A DNA stretch of 64,000 nt from Cristatella mucedo (lineage: Eukaryota; Bryozoa; Phylactolaemata; Cristatellidae), in assembly GCA_009760855.2 (NCBI GenBank), contig WPIO01000002.1:4182501-4246500 (forward strand), written 5' to 3'. A model generated the notes under the pieces. That model ran no database searches, had not been told where the DNA came from, and saw only the letters and a list, made by a program, of their open reading frames with translations. Of the stretch, positions 35,788 to 48,078 are shown one piece after another (positions within the stretch are counted from its first letter, which is position 1; the number at the start of each line of letters is the position of its first letter). The translations under genes and the position numbers were made by a program.

Positions 35788-36210
35788 AATAATAAATGTC
35801 TTTGTATAATGCCCCGAGAGAACTAATCCTCTATTCAAGCGCTTTAAAACTTGCTACAAAAGAAGCAATGACCAATAATTAATAAGAAAAACCAAGGTGT
35901 CTGGGCATTGTTTAAGTCTCAGCTAAAGACGAATTAGTTCAGCTCAGGTTTTCTCATCACCTGGGTGAACTTATGAGTTTTGTTGTCTTTGTGCTTTGCT
36001 GCATACCTGAGTACGATAAGTGAATTTCACTGACCGGTGGTTTAATTACTTACAGACCAGTGTGTTTTATTGTTTGCTTTTGCATGTGCGTCTAAGCATC
36101 TTACTTTGCCATTACTTCTTGGCTTTTTCTCTTACAGTAAATTACACAACGCCCGGCTAAAAATTTGGTTCTCTAAGAGTTCTATACAAAATACATTATT
36201 ATTATCATTT
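35788..36210. mobile_element. LINE/SINE tails in opposite orientation
   Basis: 35788-35875 is a minus-strand terminal stem (CCCGAGAGAACT...AGCGCTTTAAAACTTGCT). About 36140-36210 is a plus-strand stem and (TTA)n tail. The stretch between has no recognisable body. Confidence 0.45.
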
Positions 36211-36274
36211 TTATTAGTAGTAGCAGTAGTATATTTAAAATAGTGGTTTATATTTTACTTTCTCAAGTGTCATA

Positions 36275-36420
36275 AAATACTATATGGAATTATTTGTAAA
36301 GGACCCTAAGAGAACTGAATCTCTATTAGGTGCTTTACATATACCACGGGGCTCGAGCCCACGAACTTGGTCGTCGAATACATTCGCCTTGACCTTTTCG
36401 GGCGAGCACCTAAACACTCG
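36275..36420 (-). mobile_element. tRNA-derived SINE with LINE A-type tail (type 2)
   Basis: On the minus strand: AGGTGCTCGCCC, then AAGTTCGTGGGCTCGAGCCC (box B), then GTATATGTAAAGCACCTAAT, AGAGATTCAGTTCTC and TTAGGGTCCTTTACA. The head is tRNA-like and the tail matches LINE A. Confidence 0.75.
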
Positions 36421-37004
36421 ATTTCTTGCATTGTTTCGAGCCATGCCAGGTTTTTCTTGCTCGAGCTTACCTAACCGAACTATTTCCAAATCAGACTAGT
36501 CATCGTACCACTCGCCCTTTGGACTCAAATAGTTTAACTGTGCCAATGACCACTAGCTTATAAAAACAAGATATCCTGACTGGGCAATTATACACAAGCG
36601 CACAGTTATTATCCTATGACTAGCATACGTAATCACAGGAATGACTCACGGTAGGGTTAGTAGGATCCGCTCCCGGTCAGTAATTATCTCTCAGTTGTAC
36701 ATATGTAAGCAAAGCACCAAGACGAAAGATATGTTCACTGGGTGCGATACAAAAGCAGGTCGATACTGACCTAGGTTAGGTTAAGACTTCCTTGCAACCA
36801 ATGAGATCATAGGCAAGAACGATGACGGGAATGCCACTGACTTGAAGCAGAATCTAGCTTCGTTTGACACTATTTATCACGGTATCCTACTTGAAAAACT
36901 AAGAACACCGATTGGTCTGGTAGACGAGGCACTGGCTTGGCTTAAATCAGATTGGTCCGACCGTGTTCAATTCGTGTCGTGCGGGGGTCAGGTCAGAAAG
37001 CCTT
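36421..37004. other. intergenic DNA
   Basis: A possible degraded LINE fragment lies at about 36850-36980 (reads like FDTIYHGILLEKLRTPIGLV on the plus strand, as in the RT motif DAIDH.VLLERL). Otherwise nothing is recognised. Confidence 0.35.
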
Positions 37005-37195
37005 TTAGGTGGTGATAACCCAGGAGGTAAGGTGCTCGCTCGCTCTTCCCGATCGAGATCGTGGGTCCTGAAGTGGGCGATCCTGCACTGCCAACTGCAA
37101 GTGGTGGTGACAGCCATTGATGGTTTTCTGCAGCTCTACTAAGGAGGCTGCTGAATCAGGCCACGTTTAAATTTTACTTTATTGAGTAGAGTGCG
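37005..37195 (+). mobile_element. tRNA-derived SINE (type 1)
   Basis: AGGAGGTAAGGTGCTCGCTC and GAGATCGTGGGTCC head, then CTGCAAGTGGTGGTGACAGC body and AAGGAGGCTGCTGAATCAGG, ending ATTTTACTTTATTGAG. Confidence 0.7.
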
Positions 37196-37309
37196 ATACA
37201 TACTGAATCTAGCTGCCTAACTTGAAAGAAAAGACAGGCAATGAAGGTGCTCTTTAAATGCTGTTATCCCTTAGGTCGAGGACGTCTCCTGCATTGTTCC
37301 CAGTGTCCT

Positions 37310-38650
37310 TATGACAATAAGAGCAATATCTTTATATAAAACTCTCTGAGAACTCAATCTCTATCTAGGTATTTTATAGATGCTGCTGATATAGCATTTC
37401 CAAAAGTTTGCTAGTAACATCCGAAAGCAGCAGGCATAGTTTAAGCAGGTACAGGCACACGAAGGAAGAATCACAAAGACTCACCAAAAGCTGTAATAAG
37501 CAGGTGCGTTTTAAGCTTCTTTTTAAATGTCGTCATGTCACAGGACGTTGTGAAGTGCTTCGGTAGTGAGTTCCAGGCTTTGGGAGCATAGGAATTAAAG
37601 GCAGGGTCTCCAATGGTTTTGAGGTTCGTACGAGTGTGGCTAAAGGATTCGAGTCAGAACCGCAGGTTGTACGATTCTTCGCATGGTGGGGGAGTAGTTC
37701 TCGTAGGTAGGCTGGACCCAGAGAGTGAAGGGTCCTAGCAGTAATTAACAGAACCTTGAAGTCGATGCGCTGCTTGATAGGGAGCCAGTGCTAGTTGCCG
37801 GGATGTGCTGTGATGCGGCAATTGCCGAGCTGGATTGGCCCAGCGGTTAAGGCGCTCGCCCCGGCTAAGGTCTGGCTGAGGTCGTGGGCTCGAGCCCCAA
37901 GGCATATGTAAAGCGCCTGAATAGAGATTAAGTTCTCTTGGGGTGCTATACAAATGAGTTATATTTATTTATTTAATTGCGACGCTCGCGGCAGATGAGC
38001 CTAGCTGCGGAGGTTTGCAAGAATTTAAGCGCCTGATGGCACAGGCCGGTAGACCAGAAAGCAGTAGGTTACTGAGGTCAAGACTGAATGTACACAAGCC
38101 AGAATTTTAGCTATGTTATGCAGCTGAAAGTACTCAGACTTGACTGGGGAGCTGATGTGATCATCTAATGAAAGATTATTTGGAACGGAACATCTGATTA
38201 CATGCAAATTCAAGGGAAGATATGCCGGCAGAGCCAATATTCAGCGTCAGGTTTTTCAACTTCTGAATCACACTTGATTTTCCCATAACTAGTAAATTAG
38301 TTTTGCCGTCATTCAAGTTAAACACGTTTTCTATCATCCATGTGTGGATTTCATCAATAAATGCAGCATAGATGTAAAGACTTTGACGTGCTCGAGGGCT
38401 GGGAGCAACCAAACCAAAGGTAAAACTGAGTGTCATCTTCGTAAAAGTGAAAACCTTGATTGTGCTTGGCAGTCAGATCAGCAAGAGGGATAGCATAAAC
38501 TGTGAAAAGAACGGGACCAAGCACAGACCACTGAGGTACCCTATATTTTAGCGGTCCCTTGGATAATCTTTATCCGTTCACATCAGTACTCTTGAGTCTC
38601 TCACTGAGACCTGAACTACTACAGTGCATTGACATTAATGCCCAGGCGAG
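37310..38650 (-). mobile_element. LINE A copy interrupted by a SINE
   Basis: Reading right to left: SVLGPVLFTVYAIPLADL, GFHFYEDDTQFYL (the catalytic YADD is YEDD), NLNDGKTNLLVMGKSSVIQ, the C-terminal region, 3' UTR and terminal stem ending near 37320. Its 5' end abuts the 5' end of the plus-strand copy starting at about 38652. It carries a nested SINE at 37825-37974. Confidence 0.85.
37825..37974 (+). mobile_element. nested tRNA-derived SINE with LINE A tail, AATTG target duplication
   Basis: A box TGGCCCAGCGGTTAAGGCGC and B box GAGGTCGTGGGCTCGAGCCC are followed directly by CATATGTAAAGCGCCTGAAT, AGAGATTAAGTTCTC, TTGGGGTGCTATACA and a TTATTTATTT tail. AATTG flanks both ends (37820-37824 and 37975-37979), and removing the SINE restores the host LINE sequence GCGGCAATTGCGACGCTCG. 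At 150 bp it is the best-defined type 2 SINE in the window. Confidence 0.9.
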
Positions 38651-38651
38651 A

Positions 38652-39403
38652 TTAAAAAATTCGGGCTTTTTTAGATAAGGATGTCACGTCTAAGTTGGTC
38701 CATGCATTTGTGACATACCGTCTTGACTTCTGTTACTCACTCCTTGCTGGCCTACCGGCATGTGCAATCAGGCGCTTACAGCTGGTGTTAAACTCTGTAG
38801 CTAGGCTTGTCTGTCGTGAGCGTCGCAGTGGCCATATCACGCCACTTCTCGCCGACCTGCACTGGCTACCAGTCAAACAACGGCTTGAATTCAAGGTTGT
38901 GTCGCTCAATTTTAGGTCACTTCATTCTTTGGCTCCAGCCTATCTCTCAGATCTACTCTCCCACCAGGCCAAGCATCATACCACTCACTTTTCGGAATCC
39001 AAGAGTTTACCAATACCTCGTACAAATCTCAACTCCTTTGGAGACCGTGCATTTAGTTCGTATGCTCCCAAAGCCTGGAACTCACTGCCGACTTGCATCA
39101 CAACATTCCCTGACCTGACCACATTTAGAAAGAACTTAAACACACACCTATTTAGGATAGCATTTAGTGGGTCACTGTGATTAGTCCTTCATGTGCTTAT
39201 GCTTGCTGACACTGTGCATGATGCCACTGACCACACTTGCATGTTGTACCTGTGCATGTCACACCTAACCATATTATTCATGTTGTTTATCAAGCATGAT
39301 ATTACTCACCATTCAATCGAGTTTCCTTTTGCAGCAAGTGTAAAGCACCTAGAAAGAGATACAGTTTTCTGAGGGTGCTTTATCCAGTGTATTATTATTA
39401 TTT
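38652..39403 (+). mobile_element. LINE A, 3' third
   Basis: Frame 38695-39180 is open and encodes HAFVTYRLDFCYSLLAGLPA, RLVCRERRSGHITPLLADLH and KAWNSLPTCITTFPDLTTFR. The 3' UTR, terminal stem and (TTA)n tail to 39403 follow. It lacks the polymerase motif. Confidence 0.9.
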
Positions 39404-39414
39404 AAGACTCTCAA

Positions 39415-40685
39415 AAAGGACTTAGTGATTAATAGTATCACATCTTCCGAAAGATCAAGCAGAACAAGCAGAGAGACTTTACCCAAGTCGGCATTCATGA
39501 GAAGTATTTATGCACCCTAGGCAATGCTGACTCTGTGGAATGATAGCTCTAAACCCAGACTAGAACTTATTTGCTTGGTTTGAGGTCTCTATATACGAAT
39601 TCAGTCGGTCTGCCACAACTTGTTCTAGTGTCTTTGATTGGAACGGAAGAAGAGAGAATGGACGGAGGCTGCCCAAGTCTTCTTGGTCTAGTGCTGCTTT
39701 CTCATTTATTGGCCTAAAGACAGCCTTTTTGAAAGGTGCAGGGAGCTGACCTGAGGCTAAGGACATATTTATTATGTTTGTTATGCATGGTGACAGCAAA
39801 TTTAAGCATCCTAGAAGTAGGGCAATGGGAATAGGCTCTAGAGAACTAGTAGTCTTCTTTGACTGGAAGATGTATTTCATGATAAGGTGACTCGTGGCCT
39901 CCTTGAATGTAGACTTCAAGGTAGTGCACGGAATCGATGGGCATTGTTGGTGTAATTAAGGGACAGGAGTCCAGAGGTGATGCTGCAATGCTAGGGATGG
40001 ACTCTCTGATCTTTTCTATTTTGCTGACAAAGAAGCTAGAGAAGGGATCGTCTAGGTCACTGCAACGATCACTTGGTAAGGAGGTCATCTGGGAGCAGTT
40101 AAGGAAATGGTTAATGGTAGACATAAGTATTTTTGAATTGTGCATCTGTGATTCAGAAATATTGTTTGATAAATCTAGATTTGGTCTTTTCTAGGATCGA
40201 CTGGTATGATCTACAGTAGTCTTTGTACGCCTGATGATGGACGGTCAATCCTGATCTTTTATAATCTTTCTCAAGCTTGGGCTTAGTAGAAATGTCTAGT
40301 TTAATGTCTGCGATAAACTATAGGCCGCCTGGGTTAGGGCGAATATTAGGCATAGTCAGTGGTGCAAACTCGCTGAGCACATCAGCAAGTGTCGTGTTAA
40401 AGCATTCTACCAATGACGGCAAGTCGGATTGAGGCTTGAGTAGCAAGGGCGAAGAAGATATTTTCACTTTTACAGCATCGACGTCGAGGTTCTTGAGGTT
40501 TCGTGATTCACATGTGATTTTGGATGTGGAGGAGGGTACACACTGTAGATTAAAGGAGATCAGCATACGATCAGATGAGCAGGATTCGGCAATAATAGGT
40601 GGTGATAATGTAACTTGTCGGATAATGTTTGATCGAGTGTGTCTTATATCGGTGAGCGTTCATTTGTCAGAGAGCAACGTTGGGA
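39415..40685 (-). mobile_element. LINE A, 5' portion without a 3' end
   Basis: Reverse-strand reading covers the region before RT (SFFVSKIEKIRESIPS, PLTMPNIRPNPG), then LGSLRPFSLLPFQSKTLEQVVADRLNSYI split across frames, and ends near DLSEDVILLITKSFL at the left. There is no terminal tail, so its 3' part was lost or displaced by the plus copy that ends at 39403. Confidence 0.8.
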
Positions 40686-41689
40686 GAAGTTAGGCTCGTT
40701 AGGCGGCGACGAGCTATACAGAACTTTGAATTACTTATTACAAACGCACCCTAGTACTGGCTGAGTAACGTGGTGGGAGCAGAGCGTGAACGCGAAGCCT
40801 CACCAGCAGCAGTGAAGCCGCTTCAAAGATTAGCCGTCGTACGTGATCGAAGCCAGCTTGAAGCGTATCCAAGACTATTACGTACTGGCTTTAGACAGAA
40901 TATACATACTCGGTCAGCTCCCAACGTAATTCCTTAGGGCCCTATTGCCGCAAGAGCAGATGCTTATAGAACTTGAGCATCAATAGTTTATACAACATGA
41001 AATGGACATTTCTTTCGACGGCAGGTTAGTTGTACTTTGTGCTACTAACTATTGAGTATTGAAATACAGCTGCAAGCTCATACAAGCGTGTTTCCGTGGC
41101 TCTGAAATAAATGGTGCTACTTTAATGACATCGAGTTTTTGTGTTAAATTATGGTCACTATTGACTGTTGCTGCACTTTGCTAACTTCGTCACATCCGCA
41201 ATATCGGTGCACAAGATGCTTATCGCTTAGCATTGAATTGAGGCAATAGATCAACTTGTCTCCGTTGAACGTCAGCTAGGGCTGGCACCCGTTAGGCGTG
41301 CTGTTTTTGTGGCACAGAACTGTCGTTCATCGACCGCTACAGGGTGCTCCTAACACGATCAGAGTAGGAACATTGTCTTAATTGAGGCTCAGGACCTTTG
41401 TTAGATATCTTGTTCTAGTACATTGCTTGTTACTGTATTTGTAATCATATACCTGAAACATGCAGTTCTATTCAGATGGATTTATGTGTCAATTATGAGG
41501 CTCCTTGATTCAGATTTATGGCCAAGCGATTCATGACTCACTGATGTATACAATCGTGCAATTTACGGCAGTTTTATTTGCATATGCCGAAGTAATTTAT
41601 TGTCAATCGGTTTCATGTGACTGCTGTTTTGTTATAGATTTCCAGCCTGGCATTACTGTGTTGATGAATTGTCAAGGCAGGGTTATACC
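40686..41689. other. intergenic DNA
   Basis: No gene or known repeat is recognised. Confidence 0.3.
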
Positions 41690-41855
41690 ATATAACCTAA
41701 GTCTTAGCCTACGGTTAAAGTGCACGACTCAGGTCGTGGTCTCGAGTAGTACAACGGGCAATTCTTTACAGCCCACTGCAAGCGGTGATAGCAGTAAGAC
41801 TTTTCTACCTCTTTATAAATGAGGCTATTTAAATCAAGGTTTAATCAGCTCACCT
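41690..41855 (+). mobile_element. tRNA-derived SINE (type 1), diverged
   Basis: ACCTAAGTCTTAGCCTACGG and CAGGTCGTGGTCTCGAGTAG head, then CCCACTGCAAGCGGTGATAG body and ATGAGGCTATTTAAATCAAG end. Confidence 0.6.
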
Positions 41856-43099
41856 TTAAAATAAGATTGGAAGAAGTAGGCTGCCAGATTGGTTGAAATA
41901 CCATTGCTGGCCGAGTGCGGGCGTATTAGTCTGGTAATGGAAATACATCTTTATGGACGTTTGTGCTAAAAATTCGTTCCAATTTCCCTGCATTCTGATG
42001 ACTACATATTGATTGTGATATTAGGTGCCTGCGAGTTGAATTGGCACTTTTTCTGCAATTATTTGGGATTAAAGCGTAAAATCCCCCCACGAACTTCGAT
42101 GAATTAGGGTGCAGGGCCTAACTGGTCTCAAGCGAATTGTGTAAGGTGCTTATCACAAAATATTTGCCACGAGCATATCGAAACTAAAGTCTACAGTTAA
42201 TTTACAGGAAAGTACAATTAATGCTGAGGTTAATAGGAAGCTGGAATTTTAGGATGCTAATAATAGTGAGAGGAGTGAATCTTCTCCGCTCTATTGAGAA
42301 GATGCCATTGGCGATAAGCACAGGTGAAGGCCAAGGCTGAATCTCTGTGTGCTATGTCGGTAAGCCTGATATACAGCTAGGGAAGCCTGAGTTAACAATC
42401 TTACCTAGAAGCAATAAACAGAAGAGCTGCTAAATTGAGATCCCTGGTACTCTCGTCTGTAATGAAGATGAGACTGGGAAGGTGATTTTTCTGGCTGCGA
42501 AGGCATGCAATTGCCACCGTAGAGCATGTGAAAGCTTTATTTTACTCTAAGGCTCCGAGCATGCAAAAGGCTGATGCAATGAGCCGCTGCTCTACTGCTT
42601 GTCAAGCCACTTTACTAATCTTCTGCTGTGCTGCTGCTGATATCTTACTGCAATCCACGCGGGAGTTATCAGCTCTCTTTAAATGCTCAATGAGGAACAG
42701 TTTTTTGAAAAGGGTTCGTCTCTGTGATAGTGGAGAGACTGCTTGTTGATCTTGCAAGTGCAAAGTTTCAACGATTCTTTTTTATTTTAGTAGTGATAAT
42801 CTTGTTGTCAATAGTTGTGATATCGCAATGACTAATCATTTAAAACATTAAGCCTCCCACCAATCATGAAATAGGGACCGCTTATGGAATAGCTGTGATA
42901 AGCAAAGGCTTATGAGTAGCGCGATATTTAATTATCGCCCAAAAATTTAAGTATGCTTTATGTACTGGTGAATATATGCACTCGAGGCCAAAATAATCTC
43001 CAAGTGTGGCTGCAGCTGCAGCAGCTGTAAATTCTTTCAGGTATTAAGAGGGTTTCTACAATGCCAGATATAAAGTATGGGAGTTATGTGAAGCATGTA
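41856..43099. other. intergenic DNA
   Basis: AT-rich sequence. No gene or known repeat is recognised. Confidence 0.3.
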
Positions 43100-44400
43100 C
43101 GCATTTTTATCGATAGCTCCTTGCCTGGTCATCACTGGCACTGAACTATAATGGTGTAAGTCTATCTCAGTGGAAGATTCCAGAGGGTGGATGTGAACGG
43201 AGAAAGATAATTACAGGAGCCATCGAAGTATGGGGTACATCAGGGCTCTGTGCTTGGTCCCGATATTTTCACTGTTTATTCTGTCCCTCCTGCCGACGTT
43301 ACTACCGGGCACAATCAAGGCTTTCACATCTATGCAGACGGCACTCTGTTGTATCTTTGCTTTGATCCCTCTGCCCTCCTCCAGCACGTCGAATTCTCTC
43401 AACTCCCTTATTGCATGTATTGATGACATCAGCACATGGATAGTAAACTGATGATTAAATCAACCTACTAGTTATGGGCGAACCAAGTGTGATCAGAAAT
43501 TGGAAAACCTAACACTTAAAATCGGCACTGCCAGCATATCTTCTTTTAATCTGCATGAAATCTGGGTGTCCTATTACAAAGTGACCTTTCATTAGACGAC
43601 CGCAACAGCTCCACAGTCAAGTCTGCCTACTTTCAGCTGTAGAACATTGGTAAAATTTAGGGATTTTTGGACAGGGGTACCACATCTAAATTAGTCAATG
43701 TATTTGTGATATCCCGTCTCAGCTTTTGTAACTCACTGCTTGCTGGTCTACCGGCTTGTGCAATCAGGCGGTTACTTTTAGCTCAAATCTCTACAGCTAT
43801 TATTGTTTATCGTGAGCACCTTAGTAGCCACATCACACCAATTCTCGCCGAACTTCATGGCTCCCAGTCAAGCAGCCCATCGACTTCAAAAACTTGTCAC
43901 TCACTTTTAGTTTCCTCATTCTTTGGCTCCAGCTTAAATGTTGGAAACACTCTCCCACCAGGCCAAGCACCATACCACCCGCTTTCCTGAATCCAATCGT
44001 TTACCTACACCTCGCATGAACCTCATATTCTTTAGAGACTATGCCTTTAGTTTGTAAGCTCGTAAAACCTAGAACTAACTTTCAGCTTTCGTCACGACAT
44101 CCCAAACTTGACGACATTTAAAAAGGAGCAAAAATGCATATATTTATCTCAGCAATTAGTGGTTCCGTGTGATTCGTTATTTGTGTGCTTATGCGTGCTG
44201 GCACTCTTCATGGTGCCACTAACCACATTTGCATGCTGACCCTGTGCATGCAAGCTCTAGCTATACTTAGCTCTGTTATACTTGCTTTCACTAAAATGCT
44301 ACCACTACTCACTATATCATGGTACTTGCTGCAAATGTAGTGCCCCGAAAGAGATTTAGATCTCCGAGGGCACTATGAGAATGTGGTATTGTTTTTATTA
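43100..44400 (+). mobile_element. LINE A, degraded copy with mutated catalytic motif
   Basis: Reads SVLGPDIFTVYSVPPADV, GFHIYADGTLLYLCFD (YADD changed to YADG) and the C-terminal region with frameshifts. It ends in a degraded stem and TTGTTTTTATTA. It is followed within about 40 bp by another copy in the same orientation. Confidence 0.82.
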
Positions 44401-44439
44401 CCTTCCTTGTCTTGAAAGGCATAGAAAGTGACACTAGAC

Positions 44440-46040
44440 CAAGAGAACTTAGGCAACTACCGCCCAGTCTACCTTCTACCATTCCTATCAAAGACACTGG
44501 AAAGAGTCGTGGTAAACTAGCTGAACTCATATATCGAAACCTCACACCTTGCTAGTAAGTTCCAGTCTGGCTTTAGAGCTAATCACTCCACAGAGTCAGC
44601 ATTGATTAGGGTATACAACGACCTACTTAAGAATGCAGACATGGGTAGAGTGTCTCTGCTTGTTTTGCTCGATCTTTCGGCAGCTTTTAATTCCATCGAT
44701 CACAAAGTTCTTCTAGAGCACCTCTCATCTCGCCTGGGCATCACTGGCACTGCTCTGCAGTGGTTCAGGTCCTATCTCAGTGGGAGACTCCAGAGTATTG
44801 GCGTGAATGGACAAAGATCATCCGAGGTACCTCTGAAATATGGAGTAACTCAGGGCTCTGTGCTAGGTCCGGTTCTTTTAACGGTTTATACTCTGCCTCT
44901 TGCTGATGTGATTGCCAAGCACAATCTAGGCTTCCACATCTATGCGGATGACACTCAGTTGTACGTTTGCTTTGATTCCTCCCAGCCTTCGAGCACCTCA
45001 AATTCTCTCAACTCACTAGCTGCATGCATTGATAACATCCGCACATGGATGGCAGCAAATTTTCTAAAACTTAACGATGATAAAACTAACTTACTAGTTA
45101 TGGGCAAACCCAGTGTGATTCAGAGATTGGAAAGGCTGACTCTCAAAATTGGCTCTGCCAGCATATCTCCTGTCGAATCAGCTCAAAATCTAGGTGTCAT
45201 ATTCCAAAGCGACCTCTCGTTAGACGACCATATCAGCTCCACAGTCAAATCTGCCTATTTTCAGCTTCATAACATTGCTACAATTTGGGCTTGCTTAGAT
45301 AAGGATACTACGTCAAAGTTAGTCCATGCATTCGTGACATCCCGTCTCGACTTCTGCAACTCACTGCTTACTGGCCTACCAGCATGTGCGATCAGGCGAT
45401 TGCAGCTGGTGCAAAACTCTGCAGCTTGGCTTGTCTGTCATGAGCGTCGCAGTTGCCAAATTACTCCACTTCTCGCCGATCTGCACTGGCTACCATTCAA
45501 GCAACGGATTGACTTCAAGGTTTAGTCGCTCACTTTTAGGTCCCTTCATTCTATGGCTCCAGCCTATCTCTCAGATAAACTCCCCCATCAGGCCAAGCAT
45601 CGTACCACCCGCTTTTCGGAATCCAACAGTCTATAAATACCCCGTGCAAACCTCAATTCCTTTGGAGACCGGGCATTTAGTTCGTATGCTCCCAAAGCCT
45701 GGAACTCCCTCCCGACCTGTGTCAGAACATCCCTTGACCTGACCACATTTAGAAGGAACTTAAAAACACACCTATTTAGGACAGCATTTAGTGGGTCCCT
45801 GTGGTTCGTCCTTGATGTGCTTATGCGTGCTGACACTGTGCATGCTGCCTCTAACCTCATTTGCATGCTGACCCTGTGCATGTCACCCCTAACCATATTA
45901 TTCATTTTGTTTGTTTTTCAAGCATGATTTTACTTACCATTCAATTGCATTTCCCTTTGCAGCAAATGTTAAGCGCATAGAAAAAGATTAAGTTCTCTGA
46001 GGGCGCTTTATCAAGTGCCTTATTATTACTATTATTATTA
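44440..46040 (+). mobile_element. LINE A, best-preserved copy with full RT core
   Basis: Encodes NYRPVYLLPFLSKTLERVVV, FQSGFRANHSTESALI, LLVLLDLSAAFNSIDHKVLL, SVLGPVLLTVYTLPLADV, FHIYADDTQLYVCFD (catalytic YADD), LKLNDDKTNLLVMGKPSVIQ and the C-terminal KAWNSLPTCVRTSLDLTTFR, then the 3' UTR, stem and (TTA)n tail. Three in-frame stops were seen (near 44518, 45523 and 45634) with little frame shifting. The endonuclease and ORF1 are missing. It belongs to the CR1/L2/Jockey-type non-LTR retrotransposons. Confidence 0.92.
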
Positions 46041-48078
46041 TTGAGGCTACCGCCGCCTGCATTGTCTCGCTACCTGCAGCAAATTCCACAGATACCTAGT
46101 TTTAACGAAAGGTTCGGCTACTGGTGTAAGAGTGTGATATCGCTCCATGGCCAGTCTATGGGGTTTAAATCAGGCGACTGCCTGGGACACTCTATCAGGC
46201 CAAAACAATGATTCGTGCAAGAGTCTCTCTCTTTCTCCCTTCTTTCTCTCTCTCTCCCTCCTTCTCTCTCGCTCTTCTCTCTTTCTCTTTCCCCTCTCAG
46301 TCCAAGTCTCAGCTGCTGATCTGCATCTTCAACTTGCCCTGTTCTTCGTGGAGAGCCTGTCAGTGCAGTAGTCTACGAGTGCTACGAGTTTTCCGCAGTC
46401 GACGCTGGATTTTGGTCAATTTCATAGCATCCATTGCAGATTCATTGCACTGTTCTAATGAGAAATGTATTGTTAACACTGGTAAACCAACGAAAAGGAA
46501 AGTATGCACTCGTGAACCAACAAGTTGCTGATGCTGCAGCGTCAGCGGCCAGTGCCGGTGGCTGCTTTCCGTGGAGATTAGCGAAAGATTTACCGCAGTC
46601 TGCGGTCAGCCTTTGTCGCTCCAACGCGCCCGCCAACCCTGCCTCCATTTTAGCCGCCTTTTCTAATGGCAGACGCACACGGAAGCCCAACGACGAAGCC
46701 ACTTGCAAACCGCACAAACTAAATCTTGAAAAAACTACATCCGCCAAAAACCGTTAAAATAAAAAAGGCACTGCATGCAAGAACTCGGCTTCAATCATCC
46801 CAATTGCTCTAAGCGCGCATCTAGCGTAAGCGCTGCGTCGAGCATATCGAGCTGCAAATAGTCGAGTCAAATTTTATCCGAGGCGAAGTTGCATCTGATT
46901 TTTCGGCCGCTTCGGTCTTGGATGGCGCGTGAGTTTCCCATCTCCTGTATGGTGCTCCCTGTCGCAGTTTGCAATTGCTTCAGCACTTGAAACTGAAAGT
47001 CAGGAACAAAGATCACTGCATGCTCAGTGCGTCGTACAGCAATGGCGCTGAAATTCGTTGCTTGGCACCACTCTTTGCGACAACTTTAAAAGCTAAGGGT
47101 CAAAGGCTCCAAGAGCATCTGTCAAATTATACATTTGGCAAGGACGCGCGCGCCAAAGGTGACTCGGCCTGAGCGCCAAGCACCCGAACGCGACGGCGGA
47201 GCTCGCTCCGACTCTGGTTTGCCCAAGCACTGAAGCCGCTGCAACAGCTCACTGGCTTCGATTGAGCCTTGCGCAGCTGGCCGCCGGCAGAGCATGCATT
47301 AATGTACTTGGTGTATTTCCTTCATCTCAAGTCTTAATTGACCAGTGGACCATCTAGCTCACGTGCTCATACCAGCAGCTGACGTGCTGGATCACTACAG
47401 TGCCTGTTTGTTTCGAGCCCCTTGGGAAACCTACTAGGCATTTAAAATATTTTAGGAGCCGGTCATACGCACTGGCAATGAAGCCAAAGCAATTGCGATT
47501 GCTGACCTCGCTACATTAGACGCAATTTAACCGCTATTGGCACGCCGCAGCTCCCTCGTGATGTCGTGGGTTAGTGGAGCTCTTTTCTGGATTGCATTGC
47601 GGCCGGAAGCAGATGCGGTGCTAAATCCGGTGCTAAATTCGGTGCTAAATGCGGTGCTAAATGCTAACGGTCGTTTAAACACCTACAGGGCTTAGCATCG
47701 ACTATCAGCCGCCATGCACGCAGTACAAGGCGACTTGGTCAATTGAAAAATATGTCAAGATTCCATCTATATCTCCCTTTTTCTCCAATGGGCGTTTGTG
47801 ATTCAGGCATTCGTGTGGAAATGACCGATGCAGATACGCTGATTGGTACTCAGCAGCAGCTGAAACTCTGTGCAGCTCAGTATGGCCAATGCAAAGGCAG
47901 CAGCTTGTCAGATGAACGTGAAAAGCCGCCAAGCAAGGCAGATGTGAGGGGATGCAGCAGCTCTTTAACTATTGTTTATGGTACGTCCCATGCAAGTGGT
48001 CCGAGTTGCCCGAGAGCTGTCGAGTTACATTTCCGCTAGCCGCATTTGAGAGAAAGGCGGTGCCGCTATTCAAGCGAA
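46041..48078. other. mostly unassigned DNA with candidate exons
   Basis: A CT-rich tract at about 46220-46300 ends in CTCTCAG. A plus-strand frame beginning after CCTGTCGCAG near 46958 could be an exon ending at AAAG|GTGACT near 47159. Neither has a recognised product. The last 500 bp hold no repeat. Confidence 0.3.
47616..47663. repeat. 12-bp tandem repeat, four units
   Basis: CGGTGCTAAAT[CTG] is repeated four times. Confidence 0.9.

Noticed and set aside
46442-46747. Final C-terminal exon of CA gene B
   Set aside because: The frame lacks the FRxL and NxRPxQPL motifs expected of that exon.
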